Source: Flavobacteriales bacterium UBA7325 (lineage in GTDB: Bacteria; Bacteroidota; Bacteroidia; Flavobacteriales_D; Crocinitomicaceae). Taken from it: a DNA stretch of 15,161 bases. The notes under the pieces are model-generated. The model did no database searches and had not been told where the DNA came from. It was given only the letters and a program-made list of their open reading frames with translations. The position numbers were made by a program, and so were the translations under genes. Positions 1 to 7,576 of the stretch are shown piece after piece. Positions within the stretch are counted from its first letter, which is position 1. The number at the start of each line of letters is the position of its first letter. The DNA lies in contig DKPV01000044.1 of the NCBI GenBank assembly GCA_002471375.1, forward strand, positions 1 through 15,161, in the 5' to 3' direction.

Positions 1-587
1 TCTACAACTGGTGCCTCTTCTTTTACTTCTTCAACTGCAGGAGCTTCTTCAGTAGTAGCTTCTGTTGTTTCTTCAGCTGATGTTACTTCCGCTTCAACTG
101 CTTCTGTTGCAGGAGCCGCTTCTTCAACTGGAGCGTTTTTTTCAGCAATTGCTTTAGCTCTTGCTTCTTTAATCGCTGTTTCAGCTTTCATTCTATCAGC
201 TTCTACTTTTGTAGCTGCAGATGATAAAGAATCTACTTTAGTTTGAATCTTAGCATCTTTCTCTTCTAGCCATTTAGAAAATTTTTCTTCTGCTTGCTCA
301 GCTGTGAAAGCGCCTTTCTTAACACCGTTAAGAAGGTGATTCTTGTGAAGGATTCCTTTGTAAGAAAGAAGTGCACGCGCAGTATCTGACATTTCAGCTC
401 CAACTTGTACCCAATGTAAAGTACGCTCGAAATTCAAGTCTACTGTTGCTGGGTTAGTGTTTGGATTGTACGTTCCTAATTTCTCGATGAATCGTCCATC
501 TCTTTTTGCACGGCTATCCGTTGCTACCATGTGGTAGAATGGTTTTCCTTTCTTTCCGTGACGTTGCAATCTAATCTTAGTTGCCAT
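1..587 (-). CDS. rpsP: 30S ribosomal protein bS16, with long acidic C-terminal extension (3' end outside the window)
   Basis: Reading the minus strand from the ATG at 587 gives MATKIRLQRHGKKGKPFYHM, the standard N-terminus of bS16, a small-subunit protein that binds 16S rRNA during 30S assembly. The bS16 fold covers roughly residues 1-85, including GRFIEKLGTYNP (31-42) and the helix around 66-78. The frame stays open to the window edge, giving 195 codons plus two bases, against 80-90 residues for a minimal bS16. The extra part is first a charged, probably helical stretch (about 95-150), then low-complexity Ala/Glu/Thr/Pro (about 150-195). Acidic Ala/Glu tails on bS16 are, to my knowledge, common in Bacteroidota, so this is unlikely to be a fusion artefact. 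The start follows an AT-rich spacer with no Shine-Dalgarno sequence. The stop lies beyond base 1, so the full length is unknown. Confidence 0.96.
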   Translation of the reverse strand, partial: MATKIRLQRHGKKGKPFYHMVATDSRAKRDGRFIEKLGTYNPNTNPATVDLNFERTLHWVQVGAEMSDTARALLSYKGILHKNHLLNGVKKGAFTAEQAEEKFSKWLEEKDAKIQTKVDSLSSAATKVEADRMKAETAIKEARAKAIAEKNAPVEEAAPATEAVEAEVTSAEETTEATTEEAPAVEEVKEEAPVV

Positions 588-653
588 AGTTATTTTTATT
601 GTTTCGGGTGCGAAACCCTTGTTAATAAATAAATTATTTGGAGCGCAAAGATA
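588..653 (-). promoter_or_regulatory. rpsP promoter -7 element and leader hairpin
   Basis: On the minus strand TATCTTTG (653 to 646) matches the Bacteroidota -7 consensus TAnnTTTG. I see no good -33 TTG at the usual distance. A start site about 6 nt downstream would give a leader of roughly 50 nt. In that leader, 616-601 can fold into a hairpin with a perfect 6-bp stem (GTTTCG, loop CACC, CGAAAC), ending 13 nt before the ATG. Its place in front of a ribosomal protein gene suggests autoregulation by bS16. That is inference from position only. Confidence 0.5.
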
Positions 654-724
654 CGAGTAATAATCAAATAACATGCGTGTTTCAGGATTTTTTCACTCAA
701 TCGTAAAAATAAAAATGAAACTCC

Positions 725-736
725 GATCTCAAGATC
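725..736. promoter_or_regulatory. Small inverted repeat upstream of the XRE-like regulator gene (possible operator)
   Basis: GATCT-CA-AGATC is a 5-bp inverted repeat with a 2-bp centre, lying 24 nt before the ATG of the regulator at 761. Many regulators of this class bind such sites in their own promoters. The arms are short enough for chance, so this is a weak candidate. The rest of 588-760 holds only the rpsP leader and promoter, and no clear promoter for the rightward gene. Confidence 0.2.
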
Positions 737-760
737 TTATCAAAATCACTACTTTCAAGC

Positions 761-1774
761 ATGCAAAAAGACCACCAAGCCACCATATTCGAAATCGTTA
801 AATACAAAATTAATAAGACAGAATCTCTTGGAGATGCTGTTGGCGAAGTTCTTTCACTGGGTCAGGATGCTGTATATAGAAGATATCGAGGCGAGACCCT
901 ACTCACAATCTATGAACTGGAGAAACTCTGCGCCCACTACTCTATTTCTATGGATGCAATCTTTGAGTCAAGGGATTCTAAGGTAATCTTCGATTTTCAA
1001 CCCTTGGATAATTTCGATTATACGCTTGAAGGATACTTGAAAACTTTGGCCGCAGGATTCAAGCAGATAAAATCTCACAAGGATTCTAAGTTGATGTTGT
1101 CAATCAACAACACGCACTTTTTGCAATTATTGAACTTTCCACATTTGGTGCGTTTCAAGCTCTATTTTTGGGCCCGAACCTACTTAAACGTTAAGGAGTA
1201 TCAAGGAAAGCCTTTAGCGCATCAAAAAGTGACCGAAGCACAAATTACTCCGGGGTGGGAAATATTGCGTGCATACATAAGTATACCATCCAAGGAACTA
1301 TTCGATCCAGAATTCTTTAGAGGTTTTACTCGAGAGATACTCTATTATTTCAATGCTCGCCTTTTTGAAGATCCTTCCTATGCTTTATTCTTACTCGATC
1401 ATTTACTTCAGTGTGTAGAACACATCAAGCAACAAGCTGCGATTGGTAAAAAGTTCATTGTGAAAACTGAACCGCCAGCAAGCGGAAATGAATATGAAGT
1501 CTATCTGAACGATACACTAAACGGAATTACATCTACCTATTACAAAACAGGAGAGCATGAAGGGATCTACATGGCCCATAATATCATGAATACGATACAT
1601 ACAACTGATAAGGGCTACGTTGCGGATAGTTTAAATGTACTCGACAGACAATTTGCAAATTCCAGCAAGATCAGTGGAGTGAATGAGAAAGAACGAAATA
1701 ATTTCTTCCATAAACTTGAAACGACTATCAAGAAAGCAAAAGGACAAATTGAGCTAGAATTGATGGAAGATTAA
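761..1774 (+). CDS. XRE-like helix-turn-helix transcriptional regulator
   Basis: This 337-residue soluble protein has no signal peptide or membrane segment. Residues about 20-68 look like a helix-turn-helix of the Cro/XRE type: SLGDAV, then LSLGQDAVYRRYRGE as probable turn and recognition helix, then LTIYELEKLCAHYSISMDAIF, where 'xLxxLCxxYxISxDxIF' is the typical closing helix of XRE domains. The remaining 270 residues are mixed helical sequence rich in aromatic residues (for example FKLYFWARTYLN at 131-142) and match no effector domain I can name. Bacteroidota commonly encode such 300-350 residue proteins with an N-terminal HTH and an uncharacterised C-terminal part. Target and ligand are unknown. 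The gene stands alone, diverging from rpsP, and its transcription probably stops at the bidirectional hairpin near 2100. The ATG at 761 directly precedes the HTH, and no better start is visible. Confidence 0.7.
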   Translation: MQKDHQATIFEIVKYKINKTESLGDAVGEVLSLGQDAVYRRYRGETLLTIYELEKLCAHYSISMDAIFESRDSKVIFDFQPLDNFDYTLEGYLKTLAAGFKQIKSHKDSKLMLSINNTHFLQLLNFPHLVRFKLYFWARTYLNVKEYQGKPLAHQKVTEAQITPGWEILRAYISIPSKELFDPEFFRGFTREILYYFNARLFEDPSYALFLLDHLLQCVEHIKQQAAIGKKFIVKTEPPASGNEYEVYLNDTLNGITSTYYKTGEHEGIYMAHNIMNTIHTTDKGYVADSLNVLDRQFANSSKISGVNEKERNNFFHKLETTIKKAKGQIELELMED

Positions 1775-1827
1775 TGAGCAATCCGACGCGAAAATGGGGT
1801 CAGATGTTCGGAACACAGTGTTAAAAA

Positions 1828-2088
1828 ACAGGTAAGAAAGCATTTACGGCAGCTTACCACGATCAGGTGGTCTTCAAATATAGGACAATAGGAAATTACA
1901 TTACTCAAAGATCAATATCCAGGATCTATGAATTGGGATTCATCTGGTAAAAACAGATCAATGAAGGATTGGTATTTAACGACCCAATCAACATCTATCA
2001 GGTCACATCAATGATTCTTGTTTTGTGCGGAATATTTAAGGCTAATGTTTTGACAAACCGAAAATCATCCCAGCGTATCAAAAAATAG
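1828..2088 (+). pseudogene. Possible decayed small reading frame (one internal stop)
   Basis: The 371-bp gap after the regulator holds no intact gene. In one plus frame the sequence from 1828 to the TAG at 2086-2088 is open apart from a single TAA at 1948-1950, giving about 40 residues (TGKKAFTAAYHDQ... to ...IYELGFIW) and then about 45 (KQINEGLVFNDPINIYQ... to ...SSQRIKK). The composition looks protein-like, but I recognise no family and there is no convincing start. It could be a degraded gene, part of an old insertion element, or chance. Confidence 0.2.
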
Positions 2089-2133
2089 AAAAAAAAGAAG
2101 GGAAAAGCTCTCTAGCATCCCCCTTCTTTTTTT
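2089..2133. terminator. Bidirectional intrinsic terminator
   Basis: AAAAAAAGAAGGG (2090-2102) pairs with CCCTTCTTTTTTT (2121-2133). An inner GCT/AGC stem (2107-2109 with 2114-2116) closes a CTCT loop. Each strand has a U-rich 3' side, so the hairpin can end leftward transcription of the proteorhodopsin gene, whose stop is 13 bp away, and rightward transcription of the regulator at 761. Confidence 0.75.
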
Positions 2134-2145
2134 ATTTGATAGCGT

Positions 2146-2898
2146 TTACTTTTCTTCTGCTGTAGAGGAAATTGCAAGGCTATAAATAACAAGACCAAAT
2201 CCAATTTTATTTATTGCATCGGCGATGTTGTAGAATAAATCAACCTTAGTTGAATCCCATTCGAGAGCTGTATTCAACCACCCTCCAGGCATACACATGT
2301 ATCCTATTGGATAGATTGCCCATCCTACTAAGACGAACCACGCAAGAATACGAACGCTTTTCTTGAGGTTCGCATTGTTCGAATTCTCTGCAAGTTTCGC
2401 AACTTCTCCGAACCAAGCAGAATACAAAATATAAATGTATCCCAGTGTAGAAAGAACACCGTACATCACAGAGTGTGTTGTTGCCTCGTCAAGCGTTCCA
2501 CCCTCGTAAATTGGGTTGTACGCCTCTCCGATGTAACCAAAAACAAGCATCCAAACTGAAGCAATGATTAACTTCCAAAGAAGTCCCATCTTCGCTCCTG
2601 CCACCTTGGTTAGCAAGTAGAACTCAACACACATCAATGGAACTGTAAGTGTCCAATCAATGTAACGTAGAGCAGTAGGATTTTCCCCTGTCTCTGCATA
2701 ATAATCGCGCATGTAGTAGTAGTGCACAGCGGCGATAAAAGTAATAAGGCCAGAGACAAGCAAAGAAGTTTTCCACTTGTCGCTTACACGACTTCGTTCA
2801 AAAAAGAAGAAGACTGAAGCAGCCATCATTGCCATGTAGCCAATAAAGAATGTAAAAGCTACTGGATCCTTCCCGGGATCGGTAATTAGTGATAACAT
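2146..2898 (-). CDS. Green-absorbing proton-pumping proteorhodopsin
   Basis: A 250-residue, seven-helix type-1 rhodopsin of the inner membrane, which binds retinal and pumps protons outward in light. Helix C reads RYIDWTLTVPLMCVEFYLL: Asp81 (Schiff-base proton acceptor), Thr85 and Glu92 (proton donor) form the D-T-E motif of outward H+ pumps. The residue aligned with the colour-tuning position 105 of green proteorhodopsin is Met89, which in flavobacterial pumps goes with green absorption. Helix G carries Lys231 (retinal Schiff base) and Asp227 (counter-ion). His59 and Arg78 match the conserved His75 and Arg94. In helix E, Gly147 aligns with Trp138 of bacteriorhodopsin, the site that is Gly in xanthorhodopsin. 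The gene is monocistronic, with a terminator just after its stop. The retinal-forming oxygenase gene blh is not adjacent. I find no -7 consensus in the AT-rich upstream region. Confidence 0.97.
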   Translation of the reverse strand: MLSLITDPGKDPVAFTFFIGYMAMMAASVFFFFERSRVSDKWKTSLLVSGLITFIAAVHYYYMRDYYAETGENPTALRYIDWTLTVPLMCVEFYLLTKVAGAKMGLLWKLIIASVWMLVFGYIGEAYNPIYEGGTLDEATTHSVMYGVLSTLGYIYILYSAWFGEVAKLAENSNNANLKKSVRILAWFVLVGWAIYPIGYMCMPGGWLNTALEWDSTKVDLFYNIADAINKIGFGLVIYSLAISSTAEEK

Positions 2899-3263
2899 AT
2901 TAATTATTTTAAGTTAATATTGCTTTGGATACTTTCTCGTAAAACATCCTAAAACTTCTGCAATATAATAACTTTTGTTTAAGACTACGAATTAATCATT
3001 AAACAAACACACTTCTCTTGTTGATTATTAAGCTAGTAAATTCCTGAAATGCCTTTTAAATCTGAATTTCAGAGCGAAACACAACTTTTCAACTATCTAT
3101 TTAAGGACACACTAAAAAAGGTGATTGACACAAAAAAAATGGAAAAATAAAAAGAACGAGCGAAATAATATTTTTCAAACTAGTCCAACATTGCTCCTAC
3201 AACCGATACAAGGAGCCACTTTAATATACCAGGAATTAATCGGTCTTCATTCATTTCTCATAC

Positions 3264-3278
3264 TTGCGAAATTCGCAA
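3264..3278. promoter_or_regulatory. 15-bp perfect palindrome (possible operator) in the divergent intergenic region
   Basis: TTGCGAA-A-TTCGCAA is a perfect 7-bp inverted repeat around one central base. It lies between the diverging proteorhodopsin (start 2898) and CsgG-like (start 3361) genes, 52 bp upstream of a -7 element at 3331. Symmetric arms of this size fit a dimeric regulator. The 462-bp region 2899-3360 holds no gene I believe: it is AT-rich with only a 73-codon frame from a TTG. Confidence 0.35.
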
Positions 3279-3330
3279 CTAGTATTTTTCCACCTCTGAA
3301 ATTCAGTAGCCCCATCGGAAGGAGTGCCCC

Positions 3331-3338
3331 TACATTTG
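3331..3338 (+). promoter_or_regulatory. Bacteroidota -7 promoter element upstream of the CsgG-like gene
   Basis: TACATTTG matches TAnnTTTG exactly and lies 22 nt before the ATG at 3361, so the 5' untranslated region would be only about 15 nt. No TTG-type -33 element is seen at the usual distance, so the match alone is moderate evidence. Confidence 0.45.
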
Positions 3339-3360
3339 GTGAATAGAAAAAACAATAATT

Positions 3361-4584
3361 ATGAAAAATAGAATCAGAACACAAATCGCTCTTTTAGTTA
3401 TTAGCATGATGGGATCAGCATCATTCGCTCAAACAGGTCTGCCATCAATTGCAGTAGCAAGTCCACAAGTTACAGGATTGGATACAGAACAATTAACCGC
3501 AGAAAAAATTCTTAGAATCGAAACTGCCAAGTTGGGTAAATACAATGTATATGATCAGTTCGATATGTCTGATGCCTACGCAAAAGACTCAAACTACCAC
3601 TACAACTGCCAAAGTAAGTCATGTCTTCTTAGACTCGGAAACGAGCTAGATGTTGACTTTATCATCTCAGGAAGCTATGATAAGCTTGGTCAAAAAATCG
3701 TTGTTAACCTTAAGTTGATTAATGTGAACACAGGAGATGTAGTAAAAACTGGAATGATTGAGTTCGATGATCAACTGCTTGAATTGCAACGCATGACTGA
3801 AACGGTATTAAAGGAAATGCACGGAATGGAGGTGCCAAAGGCGGTTACGGACCGATTGAATTTCCAAAACGAGCCTATCACGACTAATAATGTGGGTAAA
3901 ATCAACAACTCTGGACCACGTGTTGGTTACGCAGTACTTACAGGATCTGTCGGAGAGTTTGCAACCCGCAGTGCAGATAGAGGTGGACTGGACATCTTCC
4001 CAGGAATGAGTATGATTGGTTACCAATTCGAGGCACAATACGTTGGAACAGAGAAGTTCTCAGCTCTAATTGAAATTTTTGCCAATGTTTGGGGAATGGA
4101 GCAAGGTAAATTCGTACCATCGCTAAACCTAATGAACGGACTTCGTTTCGGTGATAGTGGATGGGAAATTGCTTTCGGACCTGGAATTGGATTATCGAGA
4201 ACGTCACATGGTTTCTTTGATGACAAAGGATTGTTTGGTGAAAAGGGGCAATACTTTTCAGATCAGGATTGGAATAAATACGCAGACGCAACCTACTTGC
4301 AGGATCCTGCACACACAGACGGCATGGGTTACTACCAGCGACCATCTGTAGTTTCTATAGAATCTTCTTACAACACCGAAGAGCGTCACGCAGATACAAG
4401 GGGAGCACTTGGAGTATCTACTCACTTTGTAGTCGGAGCTGGAAGAACTTTCCGTTCAGGTGCACTAAGCATTCCTGTGAACTTGTTCTACTCTTTCAAG
4501 AAAAAAGGTGGATTCGCGGGAGCAAGTGTTGGTATCAACATCGTAAAGTCGAAATCAAAAATCAATTCACGTAAAGTTATCTAG
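3361..4584 (+). CDS. Exported protein with CsgG/LpoB-like N-terminal domain and beta-rich C-terminal part
   Basis: This 407-residue protein begins with a classical signal peptide (MKNRIRTQIALLVISMMGSA, cleavage likely after SFA at 21-23). Residues about 27-155 resemble the periplasmic CsgG/LpoB/TolB-N-like fold: an opening strand LPSIAVASPQV, a helix leading to a short strand GKYNVYDQFD, a Cys pair (Cys83, Cys88), then VDFIISGSYDKLGQKIVVNLKLINVNTGDVVKT, the typical 'build-and-report' repeat of these domains. There is no lipobox Cys, so it is not a lipoprotein. From about 185 onward alternating Gly-rich and aromatic segments, ending SIPVNLFYSFKKKGGFAGASVGINI, suggest a beta structure, possibly an outer-membrane barrel. 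Such proteins are common in Bacteroidota and mostly unstudied, so a specific role cannot be assigned. The gene is alone, with its own -7 element and a strong terminator. Confidence 0.7.
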   Translation: MKNRIRTQIALLVISMMGSASFAQTGLPSIAVASPQVTGLDTEQLTAEKILRIETAKLGKYNVYDQFDMSDAYAKDSNYHYNCQSKSCLLRLGNELDVDFIISGSYDKLGQKIVVNLKLINVNTGDVVKTGMIEFDDQLLELQRMTETVLKEMHGMEVPKAVTDRLNFQNEPITTNNVGKINNSGPRVGYAVLTGSVGEFATRSADRGGLDIFPGMSMIGYQFEAQYVGTEKFSALIEIFANVWGMEQGKFVPSLNLMNGLRFGDSGWEIAFGPGIGLSRTSHGFFDDKGLFGEKGQYFSDQDWNKYADATYLQDPAHTDGMGYYQRPSVVSIESSYNTEERHADTRGALGVSTHFVVGAGRTFRSGALSIPVNLFYSFKKKGGFAGASVGINIVKSKSKINSRKVI

Positions 4585-4607
4585 GCATCCAAAAACTGTT
4601 TGTTTTC

Positions 4608-4646
4608 ATAGCTGTTCCTCTGGTCAAACAGAGGGGCAGCTATTTT
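4608..4646 (+). terminator. Strong intrinsic terminator after the CsgG-like gene
   Basis: ATAGCTGTTCCTCTG (4608-4622) pairs with CAGAGGGGCAGCTAT (4629-4643) around the loop GTCAAA. The two TT/GG positions can form G-U pairs, making a continuous 15-bp stem, followed by TTTCGTTTT. It separates the CsgG-like gene from the S9 peptidase gene. Confidence 0.9.
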
Positions 4647-4710
4647 CGTTTTGAAGCAATTAATCGCACAATTAACTTTATTTTTAGCACGAATCAGACA
4701 AACTTTGAAA

Positions 4711-7053
4711 ATGAAAAACTGTACGATCCTTATACTTCTCCTCCTAACGAATTCAATAGCTGCACAAACCATAGAGAATAGTTCGGTGCTAGAACTCTCT
4801 GAAATCATGAAGGGAAACTCTTTCATTGGGAATCAACCACAGAACATTCGTTGGTCACTCGATGGACAAAAGATACTCTTCGATTGGAATCCGCACGATC
4901 AACCTGGAAATACGACATTCTCCTATTCCCCGAGAACTAAACTAATTGATTCACTACATTCAGATTTCTTCTTAACTAATACTGATTTTTACGGTGGTGA
5001 AATTTATCCCATTGAAATTTATAGTGAAGACGGTCATTTATACCGCTTCGACCGAAAGAAAGGAACTACACAATTAATTCACAAATCGTCTAGAAGGATC
5101 CGAAACATTCAACGAACACGTGGTTCGGATATCGTTTATTACCAGCAAGGTAGTGGGCTTTACGCGTACAATCTAACTACTCAAGCAATTGAGCAGCTCG
5201 TTGAGATTAAACAAAAGGATCCAACGAGGAAATCAAACCCCACATACCTTGAAGAGGAAGAACTTAATCTCTTTCAGTTTTTAAAAGATCAAAAGGAAAC
5301 GAGAGAGTGGCGCAAAATAAAAACGGAAAGCTGGAATCATGCTGTTCCTGTGGTTACATATCCAAGAGGAACACACAGTTCTCTCCAAGTTGATGGAACT
5401 GGGAATTTCATCACCTTCCGAGTTAATCATGAAGCTTTGGAGATTAAGACGCATGTAGATCATCATATTTCGGCATCTGGTTATACAACAGCACAACCAG
5501 CGCGAATGAAAGTGTCGGATGAAGATGCAAATCATGAACTTGGTATCTACAACATTGAACTGGATTCCACATACTATGTTGATTTTTCGACCCTGACGGA
5601 TATCCGAAATATGCCTACATATGTTTTTGAATATGGTGAGACGACTCAAGAATATGATGAAGATAGATCCATTATTATGCACCAAATGATCTACTCACCT
5701 GATGGTAAGTCTAACATCCTGGATGTACGAAGCTATGACAACAAAGACCGATGGATCGTATCAGTAGATTTAAATACCGGAAAATTGAAAGAGTTAGATC
5801 ATCAACATGAGGAGGCTTGGGTTGGAGGACCTGGGATTTCGAACTGGAACATGGTTCACGGTAATTTAGGGTGGATTGACAATGAGTGCATCTATTTTCA
5901 ATCTGAACAAACTGGCTATTCACATTTGTACATGCTTAACTTAAACACAGAAAAACTCAATGCCCTAACCAGTGGTGAATGGGAAATTCATTCTGCATCA
6001 CCCTCTGCAAAAAGAGATAAATTCTACATCACAGCAAATAAAAACCATGCGGGAAATCGAGAGTTTTACCACTTGAATCTTAAATCGAAAGAACTCATTC
6101 CTATTTTGGTCATGGATGGAAATCACGAAGTTTCTGTATCACCGGATGAAAATACACTTGCAGTTCGCTACTCAACAAAGATAAAACCGTGGGAACTATA
6201 TACAGCCAACAATAAAACAGGAGCTCTACTAGAACAAGTAACTACATCAACATCGGAAGCATTTAACAGCTATAAATGGTACTCGCCGGAGGTAATAAAA
6301 TTCATTGCTGAAGATGGTATATCCGTACCTGCTAGAATCTATGAGCCTTCTAAAGAGAATAATAATGGAGCTGCTGTCATCTTCGTACATGGGGCTGGAT
6401 ACTTACAGAATGCACACAATTATTGGAGTGGATACTATAGAGAATATATGTTCCACAACCTACTACGAGACAATGGTTATACCGTACTTGACATTGATTA
6501 TCGTGCAAGTAAAGGTTATGGAAGAGACTATCGTATTGCGACATATCGACATATGGGTGGAAAAGATTTATCAGATCAAGTTGATGGTCGAAAAATGTTA
6601 GTTGAAAAATATGGTGTAGATCCAAATCGTGTAGGAATATACGGAGGATCTTATGGAGGATTTATGACAATCATGGCCCTGTTACAATACCCCGGAAAAT
6701 TCAAATGTGGAGCCGCTATAAGATCTGTGACAGATTGGACGCATTATAATCATGAATACACGAGTAACATCCTAAACTATCCTGGTACAGACCCCAAAGC
6801 GTATAGAAAAAGTTCTCCTATTTACTTTGCTGAAAACCTTGAGGATCGTCTGATGATGCTCCATGGAATGGTAGATGACAATGTACAGTATCAGGATGTG
6901 GTACGACTCTCTCAGAAATTTATTGAATTGGGAATCCGTGGATGGGACCTGGTATCTTACCCTGTAGAAGCGCATGGATTTAAAAAAGCATCCTCTTGGA
7001 CTGACGAGTACGGAAGGATTCTAGAGATGTTTAATGAAGAACTAACGAAATAG
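4711..7053 (+). CDS. Exported S9-family (prolyl oligopeptidase/DPP-IV-like) serine peptidase
   Basis: An S9 peptidase of 780 residues, with a beta-propeller (about 30-540) that gates a C-terminal alpha/beta hydrolase. The start is set at the ATG at 4711, because it gives a clean signal peptide (MKNCTILILLLLTNSIAAQ); the TTG 60 bp upstream would bury it and lies next to the terminator. The catalytic triad is complete: Ser647 in GGSYGGF, Asp722 in HGMVDDNVQYQD and His755 in VEAHGF. The oxyanion side is supported by VIFVHGAGY. Family members cleave short peptides, often after Pro, so a role in periplasmic or surface peptide degradation fits. Propeller blades show the 'D-G-K-x-I' type repeats (IRWSLDGQKILFDW, IYSPDGKSNILDV). 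The stop is one base before the GNAT start, which implies cotranscription. The exact subfamily and cleavage specificity are not determined. Confidence 0.93.
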   Translation: MKNCTILILLLLTNSIAAQTIENSSVLELSEIMKGNSFIGNQPQNIRWSLDGQKILFDWNPHDQPGNTTFSYSPRTKLIDSLHSDFFLTNTDFYGGEIYPIEIYSEDGHLYRFDRKKGTTQLIHKSSRRIRNIQRTRGSDIVYYQQGSGLYAYNLTTQAIEQLVEIKQKDPTRKSNPTYLEEEELNLFQFLKDQKETREWRKIKTESWNHAVPVVTYPRGTHSSLQVDGTGNFITFRVNHEALEIKTHVDHHISASGYTTAQPARMKVSDEDANHELGIYNIELDSTYYVDFSTLTDIRNMPTYVFEYGETTQEYDEDRSIIMHQMIYSPDGKSNILDVRSYDNKDRWIVSVDLNTGKLKELDHQHEEAWVGGPGISNWNMVHGNLGWIDNECIYFQSEQTGYSHLYMLNLNTEKLNALTSGEWEIHSASPSAKRDKFYITANKNHAGNREFYHLNLKSKELIPILVMDGNHEVSVSPDENTLAVRYSTKIKPWELYTANNKTGALLEQVTTSTSEAFNSYKWYSPEVIKFIAEDGISVPARIYEPSKENNNGAAVIFVHGAGYLQNAHNYWSGYYREYMFHNLLRDNGYTVLDIDYRASKGYGRDYRIATYRHMGGKDLSDQVDGRKMLVEKYGVDPNRVGIYGGSYGGFMTIMALLQYPGKFKCGAAIRSVTDWTHYNHEYTSNILNYPGTDPKAYRKSSPIYFAENLEDRLMMLHGMVDDNVQYQDVVRLSQKFIELGIRGWDLVSYPVEAHGFKKASSWTDEYGRILEMFNEELTK

Positions 7054-7054
7054 C

Positions 7055-7495
7055 ATGATAGAAATACGAGAATTGACAACAAAAGATGAAATGCTAGACC
7101 GGTACACCGTGTTGTTAGAGGTCTACCCTTCCCTCACGATGGAGGAATATACAACAGAACTGGATGAAATGCTACCGCACAATTATGGTCAAGTTGCGGT
7201 TTTCGAAGACAATGAGTGCATCGGCCTGACTGGTTATTGGATTGGTTCAAAGCTTTGGTGCGGAAAATACATGGAACTCGACAATGTTGTTATTTGTGAA
7301 AAACACCGTGGGAAGGGAATTGGGGAAATATTGTTCAAATATATGGACCAAAAAGCCAAAGAACTAAAAGTGACCATGCTCGCTCTTGATTCATACTCGG
7401 ATAATTTCAAAGCACATAAGTTCTTCTATGGACAAAACTTTGTACCCCGAGGCTTCCACTTTATAAACATTTTGGATAAAAAGAGAGTTCGTTAG
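7055..7495 (+). CDS. GNAT-family N-acetyltransferase
   Basis: A 146-residue soluble protein with the GNAT fold. Motif A, which holds the acetyl-CoA pyrophosphate, is CEKHRGKGIGEILFKYM (81-97), with Arg85-Gly86-Lys87-Gly88-Ile89-Gly90 as the R-x-x-G-x-G/A loop. It is preceded by the strand YMELDNVVI and followed by VTMLALDSYSDNFKAHKFFYGQNF (106-129), the motif B strand and helix with the usual 'N-x-x-A-x-x-F-Y-x-x-x-G/N-F' pattern. The acceptor substrate cannot be read from the sequence. The start follows the S9 peptidase stop by one base, so the two are almost certainly translated from one mRNA, but a functional link (for instance acetylation of released amino acids or peptides) is only inference. 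No terminator is evident after it. Confidence 0.92.
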   Translation: MIEIRELTTKDEMLDRYTVLLEVYPSLTMEEYTTELDEMLPHNYGQVAVFEDNECIGLTGYWIGSKLWCGKYMELDNVVICEKHRGKGIGEILFKYMDQKAKELKVTMLALDSYSDNFKAHKFFYGQNFVPRGFHFINILDKKRVR

Positions 7496-7576
7496 CGTCA
7501 TACCTCCATGAATATCCCTCCACAAAGAAATGGAACAATAGTTGTTATTTAGCGAAGTTTAATCAAAACAAAAAAC

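Noticed and set aside
1..587. The Ala/Glu-rich stretch as a separate repeat or a different gene
   Set aside because: The frame is continuous with bS16, and such tails are usual for bS16 in this phylum.
3125..3346. 73-codon frame from a TTG in the gap between proteorhodopsin and the CsgG-like gene
   Set aside because: It has no ATG and no recognisable family, its composition is low in information, and it overlaps the palindrome and the -7 element. It looks like chance in an open AT-rich gap.
4651..4710. Longer N-terminus for the S9 peptidase from the TTG at 4651
   Set aside because: The ATG at 4711 gives a clean signal peptide. The longer form would put 20 residues before it and start 5 bp after the terminator's first T run.
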